From contig NZ_QFFJ01000001.1 in NCBI RefSeq assembly GCF_003308995.1, positions 2,480,001-2,544,000 of the forward strand: a DNA stretch of 64,000 nucleotides, in the 5' to 3' direction. The position numbers were made by a program, and so were the translations under genes. The notes beneath the pieces were generated by a model, which saw nothing but the letters and a program-made list of their open reading frames with translations, searched no databases and was not told the origin of the DNA. Source of the stretch: Chitinophaga flava (GTDB lineage: Bacteria; Bacteroidota; Bacteroidia; Chitinophagales; Chitinophagaceae). The number at the start of each line of letters is the position of its first letter. The first letter of the stretch is position 1. Of this stretch, positions 8,340 to 16,956 are shown one piece after another.

Positions 8340-10643
8340 ATGAAGTTGCGTTGCTATCACCTTATATTCTTACTTATTGTATTTCAAACAGGATTTGCCC
8401 AGCAGCAAATTAAACTGACACTAGACAGCCTGCTTCTTGCTGATAACCAATCCCCGACGGAAGACAAAAACAAGCTGGAACGTTACGTAAAGATCTATAA
8501 GAGTTATGGCAAGCTTGGTGAGATCGATAAGGCCGAGATCTATGTAGACAGGACAATTAAGCTTGCCGAAAAATTAAAGCTGCCATCATTTATTGGTCGT
8601 GCCTACTATTCCCTGGGATTTTATTATCAAAGTCACGGAAATTATATTCAGGCGGAAGATATCTATAACAAAGGGATAAGGAAATCCCAGGAAACTGGTG
8701 ATAAACGGTTGTACGGAGATATCTATTATAACCTGGGCGCCATGTATGCCAGTTGGCCAGACTACGATAAGGCACTAAACGCTAACCTGAAAGCCGTTTC
8801 CGTTTATAATGAAATCGATAATAAATTAGATGCCGCAGGATGTTATGTTAATATTGCCGATGCTTATAAAGGCCTCGGACAGCATAAAACTGCCATTACT
8901 TATTTAGAACAGGCAGTACAGGTCTTTAAACAATTTAAAGGGAGCGATTATGGCTTAGCGCTTAGTTATGCAGATATGGGGGCCAATTATTTCCTCGCCG
9001 ATGAGAAGGAGCTGGGAATGAGTAAGATAGAAAAGTATCAGATGGCACTTAACTTCCTGGATCTTTCCCTGGGCTTTGCTAATCAGCTCCACGATTATTC
9101 TCTTTTCGGTAACATTTACCGTACACGTGCGAAGATATTGAGTGTAAATGGATCTTCTGAACAAGCCCTGGAGGCATTTCAGAAGGCGATAGCATCCAAT
9201 AAGCATTTATATAATAAAAAAGCGTTTGCACTGGATCTGTTAGCCCTGGCTGACTTTTATATCGAACATGCACAGTATCATGAGGCCACTCCTTTGGTAA
9301 CAGAAGCACTGAATATTGGAGAGGAGAATCACTTTCCTGCCTTACAAAGAGATGCCAATCTTGCACAGAGCAAACTGGCCGAAAAACAGCAACAATTCAC
9401 AAAAGCATTTGAATATTTTAAAGCCTACATTCGTTTTCGCGATCAGATTTTTAATGAGGAAAAAGAACGGGAAATAACCCGTAAACGCTTGCAACTGGAT
9501 TTTTTGGTCAAAGAAAATGATTATAAGAGCAGGCAGCATGTGATGAGTCTTGCTCTTCAAAAAAGAACCCTGGAGGCAAGAGAAAGAAAGCAAGAGCTGG
9601 AGTTGAAGGAAAAGGAAATACGAATCGAAAAATTGGCCTTCTTACAAAAACAGGCAATTTTGGAAAAGGAAAAGTTGCAAAAGGAAAGTGAACTGGAACG
9701 GCAACGCCTAAACGCCAGTTTGGACAGAAAGTATCGGGACGAAAAGATCCTAAAGCAGGAAACCAAGGCCAGACTAAATAGAAACCTCGCTATATTTTTA
9801 GGATTATTGGTATTGGGATTGTTGGGTGCAGCGTTACTGGTTTACCGGGCACACCGCAAAACGCAACAATTAAATCACCTGGTTTTAATACAAAAGGCTG
9901 AGCTGGAAGAGTTAGGAAAAGTCAAAGATCGGATTTTAGGAATGGTAAGCCATGATATGCGCGCACCGGTGAATTCCCTAATATCCTTTACAAAACTATT
10001 GGAACATGGGAATCCTGGTGAGGAAAAGTTAAGAGCATATACGCTCAGTTTAAGGCAAACATTAGGACATACCTCCTCCATGATGGAAAACCTGCTAAGT
10101 TGGGCGTATAGTCAAATGCAAGGTTTTAAACCGGATTTAAAAATACTGGAGATTAGTAATCTGGTGCAGGAGCTGGTGACTGCAGCAGAAGGGGATGCAT
10201 CTCATAAGCAGCTTCACATATCTTTCTCTCAGGATAACGAAGCTAAGGTGTTTGGTGATATGAATATGGTAACTTTGATCGTTAGAAATTTGTTGAACAA
10301 TGCCATAAAATTCACCCCGGAAGGAGGATATATCGATGTTAAGATTCAACACGACTTCCAACTGGTCAGGCTTTATATAGCCGATACAGGTGTTGGTCTG
10401 GGAGAAAAGCAGTTGCAACGGTTCAATGAGCACAACAGTATTGAACTTGGCCGTAGTACAGCAGGTACAAATAGTGAAAAAGGCACAGGTCTTGGACTCA
10501 CATTGTGTAAAACATTTGCAATGATGATGAATGCCGAATTAACCGCTTCACCCAATAATAAACAAGGGACTGTTTTTATGCTGTCGATGCCGTCTAAAGT
10601 CCCTGCTCCAAAAGAACTAAAGGCGTCTGTTTGCAAGAACTAA
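8340..10643 (+). CDS. TPR-containing membrane sensor histidine kinase
   Basis: A 767-residue sensor. It has a signal peptide (cleavage near GFAQQQ) and an exported region of tetratricopeptide-like helical repeats (about residues 60-370, e.g. GRAYYSLGFYYQSHGNYIQAEDIYNKG). A long charged coiled coil (about 375-475) follows, then one membrane span (about 482-502, LAIFLGLLVLGLLGAALLVY). The cytoplasmic kinase has its phosphoacceptor H538 in MVSHDMRAPVNS, an N box NLLNNAIKFTPEGG (about 651), a G1 box DTGVGLG (about 682) and GTGLGLT (about 714). This is a common Bacteroidota class. The facing LytTR regulator overlaps its stop by 4 bases and is the likely partner (inference from position). The signal sensed is unknown. 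Confidence 0.93.
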   Translation: MKLRCYHLIFLLIVFQTGFAQQQIKLTLDSLLLADNQSPTEDKNKLERYVKIYKSYGKLGEIDKAEIYVDRTIKLAEKLKLPSFIGRAYYSLGFYYQSHGNYIQAEDIYNKGIRKSQETGDKRLYGDIYYNLGAMYASWPDYDKALNANLKAVSVYNEIDNKLDAAGCYVNIADAYKGLGQHKTAITYLEQAVQVFKQFKGSDYGLALSYADMGANYFLADEKELGMSKIEKYQMALNFLDLSLGFANQLHDYSLFGNIYRTRAKILSVNGSSEQALEAFQKAIASNKHLYNKKAFALDLLALADFYIEHAQYHEATPLVTEALNIGEENHFPALQRDANLAQSKLAEKQQQFTKAFEYFKAYIRFRDQIFNEEKEREITRKRLQLDFLVKENDYKSRQHVMSLALQKRTLEARERKQELELKEKEIRIEKLAFLQKQAILEKEKLQKESELERQRLNASLDRKYRDEKILKQETKARLNRNLAIFLGLLVLGLLGAALLVYRAHRKTQQLNHLVLIQKAELEELGKVKDRILGMVSHDMRAPVNSLISFTKLLEHGNPGEEKLRAYTLSLRQTLGHTSSMMENLLSWAYSQMQGFKPDLKILEISNLVQELVTAAEGDASHKQLHISFSQDNEAKVFGDMNMVTLIVRNLLNNAIKFTPEGGYIDVKIQHDFQLVRLYIADTGVGLGEKQLQRFNEHNSIELGRSTAGTNSEKGTGLGLTLCKTFAMMMNAELTASPNNKQGTVFMLSMPSKVPAPKELKASVCKN

Positions 10644-11389
10644 ATGCCGGATTTTTTCGCTATCCTGTTGAGGGTTCGGTCATTGATCAATCGGAGTAAC
10701 TCCTCGCGATAGGAAGGACTGAGTGGTATATTTGCACCACTTTCCAAAATAATTTCGTGGGTGTTCACACTCATAATTTTGTTGAAATTGATAAGGTACT
10801 GTTTGTGAACCCGGACAAAGAAACCTGGTAACTGAAGTGTAAGATTTTTAAGATTGATTAATGCAGTATAGGTATGTCCATCGAAAGTATGTAGTTTGGA
10901 AAAATCCCCAAAGCTCTCAATATAAATGACTTCCTCGTAGTTGATACGTGCATATCCCTTGCTGTCTTTGATGAAGAAAAAATCCTGATCACTTTTCTGT
11001 TCCGATGCTAAAGACCGGACCTTTTTTCTGAGATCGAGATGTTCTATCGCTTTATGAACCGATTTCATGAGTCGTTCCATGCTAACTGGCTTAGCGATGA
11101 AATCCATTACGTCGAGTTCAAAACTCTCAGCAGCATGTTCCATATGAGAGGTGATGAAGATGAAAAGAGGTGGGTTTTTAAGCCCCTTCAATAGCTCAAT
11201 ACCTGAAATGTCGGGCATGTCTATATCTGAAAATATAATATCAATCTTGGTAGTGGATAGTATTTTAAATGCTTCAGCAGCATGTTTACAGATAGCTTTA
11301 ATTTCAAGGATATTGATTTTGTCGAGATACATTTCTAAAAGATCTCTCTCTATTATATTATCCTCTATAACCAGGCAATTATACTTCAT
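10640..11389 (-). CDS. LytTR-family response regulator
   Basis: A 249-residue two-domain regulator. The receiver has the acidic pair E9/D10, phosphoacceptor D55 (IIFSDIDMPD), T80 and K100 (FIAKP). The LytTR DNA-binding domain spans about 137-245, with FFIKDSKGYARINYEEVIYIES and FVRVHKQYLINFNKI. The frame extends to a TTG at 11398, but the ATG at 11389 gives the normal receiver start MKYNCLVIEDN. It converges on the histidine kinase with a 4-base overlap and no room for a terminator, so the two mRNAs must overlap at their 3' ends. It probably binds direct repeats upstream of target genes when phosphorylated. Confidence 0.93.
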   Translation of the reverse strand: MKYNCLVIEDNIIERDLLEMYLDKINILEIKAICKHAAEAFKILSTTKIDIIFSDIDMPDISGIELLKGLKNPPLFIFITSHMEHAAESFELDVMDFIAKPVSMERLMKSVHKAIEHLDLRKKVRSLASEQKSDQDFFFIKDSKGYARINYEEVIYIESFGDFSKLHTFDGHTYTALINLKNLTLQLPGFFVRVHKQYLINFNKIMSVNTHEIILESGANIPLSPSYREELLRLINDRTLNRIAKKSGI

Positions 11390-11816
11390 GGCGTTCAAAA
11401 TACATTAATTATTAGCAAATATATAAAGCTATGGCCATTTCGTTGGTTATGAAATAATAAAGCAAATTCTAATTGACAATGAAATACCAATATTTTCCTA
11501 TACTGGTTGATGCGTTTGATAGATTATTCGTATAGGGTTATCTACTGGATGATTTTTTAATTCCTTTTTTTTCCACTTTTGAGATAATAAAACATTTTTG
11601 ATGTCATTGGCAGTCAGATGGAGAGTTCGGGAAACAAAGAATCAATACCTGCATTGATTCGTAATTCACTACCCCGTATCCTGTAAAATCAATACTGTTT
11701 TGTATACCCTGGCAAAGAAAATATCTTATTAAGACACTATGGTTAAATAGAATACCATACTCTGAAAAATTTGGTCGGTAAAGTAAAATGATTACCAAAC
11801 AATAAGGAATTAAAAT
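11390..11816. other. Intergenic region, no gene seen
   Basis: A 427-base AT-rich spacer between the divergent response regulator and LemA genes. TATATTTG on the minus strand (11416-11423) resembles a -7 box for the regulator but lacks a good -33 element. The only long frame here, 11604-11939 on the minus strand, shows no family features and overlaps lemA, so I treat it as spurious. Confidence 0.5.
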
Positions 11817-12371
11817 ATGGACATCAGATTGATTGCAGCCGGGTTGATAGCAACACCTGCAATTTATTTTTGCAATAAACTTGTTCAAAGAAAAAATGAG
11901 GTGGATAACGCGACAAAAAGCATAAATACTTCTCTGCAAGAACGCTACGATTTAATCCCTGACTTGATAGATACAGTAAAATCTTACATGTATTACGAAT
12001 GTGATGCGCTGATCAAATTGACGAGAATGCATGCGAATGCACTTTCCTATAATATTGGTGAAATTGAAAAAATAGAACTTAATAACAAAATAACTGGCAC
12101 ATTAAAACAAATTATGGAGGCAGTAAAAAAGTACCCCGATCTCAAGTCCAGCGATAATTTTCTTCAACTGCAGAAAAAGTGGACAGATATTGAGGACCGC
12201 CTTTCTGCCTCCGGGAAGGTTTATAATAATGTAGTAATGGACTATAACAATGCCATCATTTCTTTCCCGGGAAACTTACTTGCCGAATTATTGGGGTACA
12301 AAACAAAAGCAATTTTTGAAGTCAGAGGGGAATTTCTGAATATAAAACCACAAAGTCTGTCTTACAATTAG
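11817..12371 (+). CDS. LemA-family membrane protein
   Basis: The 184-residue protein has an N-terminal hydrophobic anchor (RLIAAGLIATPAIYF) followed by the LemA signature: RKNEVDNATKSINTSLQERYDLIPDLIDTVKSY, with a long helical bundle to the C-terminus. LemA proteins are anchored helical-bundle proteins of uncertain biochemical role. They often sit beside a TPM-domain protein and have been linked to envelope stress and organelle targeting. No TPM or htpX-like gene is adjacent here, so this copy is solitary. The ending MDYNNAIISFPGNLLAELLGYK is also typical. The function here is open. Confidence 0.88.
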   Translation: MDIRLIAAGLIATPAIYFCNKLVQRKNEVDNATKSINTSLQERYDLIPDLIDTVKSYMYYECDALIKLTRMHANALSYNIGEIEKIELNNKITGTLKQIMEAVKKYPDLKSSDNFLQLQKKWTDIEDRLSASGKVYNNVVMDYNNAIISFPGNLLAELLGYKTKAIFEVRGEFLNIKPQSLSYN

Positions 12372-12573
12372 CTGTAGTGATATAACAACGCTATTAATTG
12401 TGTTTAACCTGTGAGTAACCAACATCTGTTATTCTATCCAGGAACAATTGTCCCATACCTATAAACCTAATACCATCAATCCGGCAATCCTGGAATGTAA
12501 TGCAATACCCAATACCAGATCACTTCAGTGTGATATGCTGATTATGCTCGCTATTAATAATTACTTAATACTT

Positions 12574-13446
12574 ATGAAAAAAAGAATGATGTTAAAAATG
12601 GCTGCCGGCGCAGCAATGCTTGCACTTGCAATGACCAGTTGCAGCAAAAAAGATGATAATACCCCTCCTCCTCCCTCTCCGTCCGTTCAGCATTATCTGC
12701 CGCTGACAGTTACAGACAATGTATCCGGACAGGTTACTGATAGCTTTGTTTTTAAGAATAACATTATCCAGAGTGTGTATACTGAACCAACAGGTAATGG
12801 CACCTATGACTACCGGTACAATTTTGTGTATGGTGCTGATGGTAGATGCAAAAAAGTTGAGTATGTAGATATTCAAAGGAACAATGTACAATACATCGAC
12901 AGTGTGGTATATAATAATGATAAAATCACGATGATCTCATGGGCTACTGGAAATTCTTTCAAATCGTCTGTCGAATATACCATGAAGAATAATCAGGCTG
13001 TCTTAATGGGAAGCAAAGATACTATTACCAGCGAAAGGTTTAAATATGTAGATTATACTGAGTATACTGTATCTGGTGGCAACCTGACCAACAAAAGTAC
13101 TGTCAATGGTAGCTGCAACATGGATGGCAGCAATAAAAATACTTATGTATATACCTATAATTATTTCTACGACAATAAGCCAAATGGATTCCAATATGCA
13201 TTTGAGAAGAATCCGTTCCTGTATTTCTATATGGTAACTTTTGACGAGTTCCTTGAAGTATCTCTTGGTACCGGAAATTTAGCTAAATGGATCTATTCCT
13301 CCAATTCAAACGGTAACACAAGCAGCAATACTTTCGAGGCTACTAGCACGTATAATACTGAAACCGGCTTCCTGCTGACACAGAAATTCACTGATGGAGA
13401 CGGAGACGCCTGGAATCTCAAATATAGCTTCAGAAAAGCTGACTAA
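12574..13446 (+). CDS. Lipoprotein of unknown function (RHS/YD-like strand repeats)
   Basis: A 290-residue putative lipoprotein. The signal peptide MKKRMMLKMAAGAAMLALAMTSC ends in a lipobox cysteine, followed by SKKDDN, a usual Bacteroidota lipoprotein start. The body is rich in Tyr, Asn and Thr and made of short beta strands (YDYRYNFVYGADGRCKKVEYVD, SVVYNNDKITMISWA, TYNTETGFLLTQKF), reminiscent of DUF-type lipoproteins with YD-like repeats. I do not recognise a specific family. The frame begins earlier at a TTG (12448), but the lipoprotein signal fixes the start at the ATG 12574. It ends 88 bases before a terminator-like hairpin. Confidence 0.75.
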   Translation: MKKRMMLKMAAGAAMLALAMTSCSKKDDNTPPPPSPSVQHYLPLTVTDNVSGQVTDSFVFKNNIIQSVYTEPTGNGTYDYRYNFVYGADGRCKKVEYVDIQRNNVQYIDSVVYNNDKITMISWATGNSFKSSVEYTMKNNQAVLMGSKDTITSERFKYVDYTEYTVSGGNLTNKSTVNGSCNMDGSNKNTYVYTYNYFYDNKPNGFQYAFEKNPFLYFYMVTFDEFLEVSLGTGNLAKWIYSSNSNGNTSSNTFEATSTYNTETGFLLTQKFTDGDGDAWNLKYSFRKAD

Positions 13447-13530
13447 TGTTGCTTGCTATTACAAATGAAAATTTCCAACAGCTATAGTAATTGATCCTGT
13501 GTTGATTGAATTCCAGTTGGGGAAATTTCG

Positions 13531-13570
13531 AGGAAGGCCTGTAAGTTCAGCTTATAGGCCTTCTTATTTG
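13531..13570 (+). terminator. Terminator-like hairpin after the lipoprotein gene
   Basis: Stem AAGGCCTGTAAG/CTTATAGGCCTT (one G-T pair) with a 4-base loop, followed by the short T-rich CTTATTTG. It can also work for the minus strand. Confidence 0.55.
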
Positions 13571-13673
13571 CAATGACCTGGCCTTCAGATAAATCCTCAA
13601 TTTTACAACAGAAAGGCCTCATGAAAACCGAAGCGGTGACGACCGGATTTAAAAGAGGATGAAAATATTAAAC

Positions 13674-13738
13674 ACAAAAAAAACCGCTCATAGAGCGGGT
13701 TCTTGTTTTCCTGTCGGGGAACGCGACAAATTTCGAAC
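13674..13738 (-). repeat. tRNA-3'-end-like scar with terminator hairpin (copy R1)
   Basis: Read on the minus strand, 13738-13713 begins GTTCGAAAT and ends TTCCCCGAC, like the T-loop to acceptor 3' end of a tRNA but with a few extra bases. A hairpin with an A/T-rich tail (13674-13707) follows at once. The same 26-base motif recurs at 45697-45723 and 48671-48696, and a looser one at 42803-42830. The rest of the 430-base gap around it holds no gene. Probably a decayed tRNA end or attachment scar (inference). Confidence 0.55.
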
Positions 13739-13877
13739 TATTTTTCAGCCGATTGGGAAAAGACTGATAGCTTTTGGAAAGAACAATGAGTAGCTGTTTA
13801 GAGAGAAGACCTCCTCCCAATAATTAAGATGAAAGATTTCAGTGTTGCCTTTTTAAAATCTGCAACCTTTAGCTATT

Positions 13878-14177
13878 TTAAGATTGCTTAACAGCCAGTA
13901 CATCTATTCTTTCAATAGAAGGAGGTTCAGCCAGTAAATCGGGTGCTTTTGCCATCAATGCTGCAGCTAACTGGCCTGCCAAATGTGCCTGTCTGCCGGC
14001 ATCGTCACTGAAAGTATCGAAAATCCCAAAAGCAGAAGGCGCCATTTGAATAGCATACCAACTAATGGTAGCTGGTTCTCCTGAAACGATCGCAAGTCCA
14101 CCTCTCAGAAAAGCAGCTAGTTCGTCTTCTTTTCCCGGTTTGGCATTTAGTTTAACTAATAATCCACAATTCACCAT
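13878..14177 (-). CDS. Antibiotic biosynthesis monooxygenase (ABM) domain protein
   Basis: The 99-residue single-domain protein has the dimeric ferredoxin-like alpha-beta barrel pattern of the ABM/YgiN family: MVNCGLLVKLNAKPGKEDELAAFLRGG, then PATISWYAIQMAPSAFGIFDTFSDDAGRQAHLAG and a final ALMAKAPDLLAEPPSIERIDVLA. Family members are cofactor-free quinol monooxygenases, haem-degrading enzymes or proteins of unknown role. The Trp-Tyr-Ala and FDTF segments are the usual core. It is alone, with the scar R1 140 bases downstream, inside the segment bounded by R1 and tRNA-Pro. Confidence 0.8.
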   Translation of the reverse strand: MVNCGLLVKLNAKPGKEDELAAFLRGGLAIVSGEPATISWYAIQMAPSAFGIFDTFSDDAGRQAHLAGQLAAALMAKAPDLLAEPPSIERIDVLAVKQS

Positions 14178-14355
14178 AGAATAGTTTTTTTAAGGAATGA
14201 ATATTTGAAACTGATTTTCACCAGGGTGAATCAATAGAACAAATAGTCTTCAAAATTGTTCGACAGTTCAGACGCAAAGCATAATGAGGATTGATAGATT
14301 TATAGGGCAAAGGGGAGCAGGCTAGGTGTTTGTAGATGAACCGATGTTCAATTGA

Positions 14356-15060
14356 TCACAACTTTTTGATCACCAATATCCTCAATGGAGGAAAGGTGCT
14401 GAAGTAATTGGGTGTGTAAGCGGTTGTTTGCAGGCCCAAAGCTTCAAAATTATGTTTATATTCTTTGCCATGCCTGAAATCAGAGATTATGGCGGTGCCA
14501 CCTGGTTTCAGTACCCGGCCGATCTCTTTGCAGGCGGCACTTCTGCCTTCTTTATTGTAGATATTGTGCAGGCAAAGATTGGAGAGGATCACATCGAAAG
14601 AGTTGTCGGCAAAGTCCATTTTCATAACGTTTTCATTCTTAATTTCGATCTTGTCGGCAACGCCTTCGATAGCGGCGTTCTTTAATGCATTATGTTGATT
14701 GTTACCGGTAAGGTCTTCCGCATTCCAGATGTCGATGCCGGTGGATTTTCCTGTAGTCAGTCTTTTAGCGGCGCCGATCATCAGCAACCCTTTACCGGTA
14801 CCTATATCCAGCACCTGCTCATCGCCTTTCCAGCTGATCTTGTTCAGCATGCGATCCCTGTGTGCAAATTTGCCATACAATGAATAAACGAGCATCAGCA
14901 CCGTTTCCAGTATAAAGATGATGCCGGGAAAGTACATCCAGGTAACATAAACATAAGGAAAGAAAGATGGTATCGCGACAAGGATTACGCCAATAACAAA
15001 AAGATTCCTGATTACATTAGGAGCGTCAATGCCGTAATTTATTTTTTGTTGGGGGGCCAT
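14356..15060 (-). CDS. Membrane-anchored class I SAM-dependent methyltransferase
   Basis: A 234-residue protein. Two hydrophobic segments (about residues 19-37 and 41-60: NLFVIGVILVAIPSFFPYVYV, WMYFPGIIFILETVLMLVYS) precede a Rossmann methyltransferase domain. Motif I is VLDIGTGKGLLMIGAA, motif II is near STGIDIWNAED, and motif IV is FDVILSNLCLHNIY, with RVLKPGGTAIISDF as the post-IV strand. The hydrophobic N-terminus followed by this domain suggests action on a membrane-soluble substrate such as a quinone or lipid (inference). No operon partner: the ABM gene lies 178 bases downstream and the acyltransferase 112 bases upstream. Confidence 0.85.
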   Translation of the reverse strand: MAPQQKINYGIDAPNVIRNLFVIGVILVAIPSFFPYVYVTWMYFPGIIFILETVLMLVYSLYGKFAHRDRMLNKISWKGDEQVLDIGTGKGLLMIGAAKRLTTGKSTGIDIWNAEDLTGNNQHNALKNAAIEGVADKIEIKNENVMKMDFADNSFDVILSNLCLHNIYNKEGRSAACKEIGRVLKPGGTAIISDFRHGKEYKHNFEALGLQTTAYTPNYFSTFPPLRILVIKKL

Positions 15061-15172
15061 ATATGCATAGGGTTTTAGGATGAGATATGAAGTTACGTAT
15101 CTTTAAATCGAAACTGATATTTAACCATTCTACTAACGAAATAAAGAAATGTTTCATTGTGACAGCCAACAG

Positions 15173-16309
15173 TTAATCTCTTGATAGAATTAATGTAAAC
15201 TTTCTTTTAAGCCGCAAGAATGGTTTCTCAAAAAAGTGGTATGACAACATGGCAATAATTACAGTTACAACGAACGCAATTATAAAACCTACATCATTTC
15301 GCCACTCATACGCACCAATCAATTTACTGAAAGCATCCAGTTCCTTCTTATATATTTGATAAACAAACCAGAACATCGTTATATGGAAAACATACATTCC
15401 ATAAGATATACGACCGAGGTAGGCCAAAGCCCGCGGCATAAACTTTTCTTCGACGCCATACAAAGACAAAAAGAAAAGTATTACCCCTGTAAGAATCAGG
15501 CCCCAACCACTAATTGCCTGCCATATTGTTGAAAGATGCGGAGAGTCCGCATGGACTTCACAAACAATCGATGCAATTAACCAACAGGCTACACCCGCAA
15601 TGAACATTGCAATTCGCGCCATGACAGGCCATTTAGGCTGCATCCCCTTCAGGTAAAGGGAGCAAAGGATACCTGCTGCAAAAAATTGAAATTGCACAAA
15701 GCTATTTGTCCATTCGCCGCTAAATTCTTTCGTGGGCCTTTGCGCATAATAAATGACAGCTGCATACGCTACGAACAGTGCCAGATAGGAAAAAATGAGC
15801 AACCCCCGTTTGCCTGTAAAAAAAATAACCAGAGGAAGCAAAATGTATAGTTGTTCCTCGACAGAAACACTCCAAAGCGGATTAATAGGATAAGACCCAA
15901 GCCATCCCTTAAATGTAATATACCAGTTGCCGGAAAAAAAACTAAATGCAAGCTGTGTCCCGGAAGAAATTTGTCCAAACTTATGTGAAAACTGTGTAAC
16001 CATCACCATTCCAAAAAAGAAAGTGAAATACAACGGCCAAATACGTAGTATTCGTCGTATATAAAATGATTTAACGCTAATTGTCCCCAATAACGCCTGC
16101 TCCTTAGTAAGCAATTCTGTAATTAAAAACGCACTAAGAAAAAAGAAAAGCGGAACCCCGAAAACACCAACCAGGCTAAGATGATAGCCCCAATAATATT
16201 CTGCCGGATCGATAGGCGCAAGATCCAATCTATGCGTAAAAAACACAAAAAGAAATGCGCAAAAACGAAGGACATCCAGTTCTGGCTTATAATACCTTGT
16301 CATTATCAT
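15173..16309 (-). CDS. Acyltransferase-3 family membrane O-acyltransferase
   Basis: About 378 residues with roughly ten membrane spans. The opening YKPELDVLRFCAFLFVFFTHR is the family signature with its active-site His and Arg, followed by GVFGVPLFFFLSAFLI, FYIRRILRIWPLYF and NPLWSVSVEEQLYILLP, all standard acyltransferase-3 motifs. These proteins acetylate or succinylate surface polysaccharides, peptidoglycan or small molecules. The start is chosen at ATG 16309 (16303 possible); an upstream TTG at 16327 is less likely. It lies beside a ruined recombinase and tRNA-Pro, so it may be island cargo that alters the cell surface. Confidence 0.9.
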   Translation of the reverse strand: MIMTRYYKPELDVLRFCAFLFVFFTHRLDLAPIDPAEYYWGYHLSLVGVFGVPLFFFLSAFLITELLTKEQALLGTISVKSFYIRRILRIWPLYFTFFFGMVMVTQFSHKFGQISSGTQLAFSFFSGNWYITFKGWLGSYPINPLWSVSVEEQLYILLPLVIFFTGKRGLLIFSYLALFVAYAAVIYYAQRPTKEFSGEWTNSFVQFQFFAAGILCSLYLKGMQPKWPVMARIAMFIAGVACWLIASIVCEVHADSPHLSTIWQAISGWGLILTGVILFFLSLYGVEEKFMPRALAYLGRISYGMYVFHITMFWFVYQIYKKELDAFSKLIGAYEWRNDVGFIIAFVVTVIIAMLSYHFFEKPFLRLKRKFTLILSRD

Positions 16310-16470
16310 TACTTGATTAAGCCCCAAATCTACTTTGACCCTGGGATCAAAAAGGTATCCATTTGTTGCAGATCAGGGGTTGAAATGTTGCAACACCAAC
16401 CCGATACATCCATTTCTACACATTTAGTTGGCTCCTGTATTGTACCATATAAACCATGCGTTCGATAAAC

Positions 16471-16770
16471 ACCATAAAAATGCCCTTAAAGAGCACCTAA
16501 CCCTTAAAGACAACCTGGCAGGTATTGAGAAGAAAATAGAAGGGCTGGAAGAAGATACAATACTTCAGTTGGGCTATGATACTTTCGGCTAAACTCCGGC
16601 GATATGGGATTGCAACTCCAGTGAAAGAAGAAGTACAAAAACTGCCGTTTCCCGAAGGGGTGAGCTATAATCACGAAAAAGGCACATTTCTAACTACAAA
16701 TGTAAATGAAGTATTTGTGCCAATTGTAAGCCAGAACAGCATTACAGGTGGGGATAAAAAAGAACAGGAT
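16471..16770 (+). pseudogene. C-terminal remnant of a serine site-specific recombinase
   Basis: Two pieces in different frames resemble the end of a Bacteroidota serine recombinase. The first is a coil (HKNALKEHLTLKDNLAGIEKKIEGLEE) at about 16471-16590 that ends at a stop. The second (about 16600-16770) contains LPFPEGVSYNHEKGTF and TNVNEVFVPIVSQNS, which matches the usual last 40 residues of such enzymes. No catalytic domain is present. The second frame runs on through the antisense of tRNA-Pro, a common result when a recombinase gene abuts a tRNA. I read it as the ghost of an element once integrated here. Confidence 0.65.
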
Positions 16771-16791
16771 GGTATAAATACCATCCTGTTC
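16755..16791 (-). terminator. Intrinsic terminator of tRNA-Pro
   Basis: A perfect 13-bp stem (GAACAGGATGGTA with its complement) is followed on the minus strand by six T. It begins 8 bases after the tRNA 3' end. Confidence 0.88.
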
Positions 16792-16798
16792 AGTTCTG

Positions 16799-16873
16799 TC
16801 GGGGCGGCAAGATTCGAACTTGCGACCTCCTGCTCCCAAAGCAGGCGCGATAACCGGGCTACGCTACGCCCCG
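16799..16873 (-). tRNA. tRNA-Pro(UGG)
   Basis: The minus strand folds as a cloverleaf: acceptor CGGGGCG/CGCCCCG, D arm, anticodon stem CCTGC/GCAGG with loop TTTGGGA (anticodon TGG), T arm GCAAG-TTCGAAT-CTTGC and discriminator A. CCA is not encoded. The same 75-base sequence recurs at 48971-49045. Confidence 0.96.
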
Positions 16874-16956
16874 TTCCGACAGCAACGCCTTATCGGCGAA
16901 TCGGGATGCAAATGTATGTATAAATTTTACAAAACCAAATTCTTCCGCAAAAAAAA

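Noticed and set aside
11604..11939. Minus-strand frame of 111 residues next to lemA
   Set aside because: It overlaps the lemA start on the opposite strand and shows no signal peptide, domain or sensible start site.
16576..16923. Plus-strand frame of 115 residues running through the tRNA-Pro region
   Set aside because: Its second half is only the antisense reading of tRNA-Pro; only the first half has meaning, as recombinase remnant.
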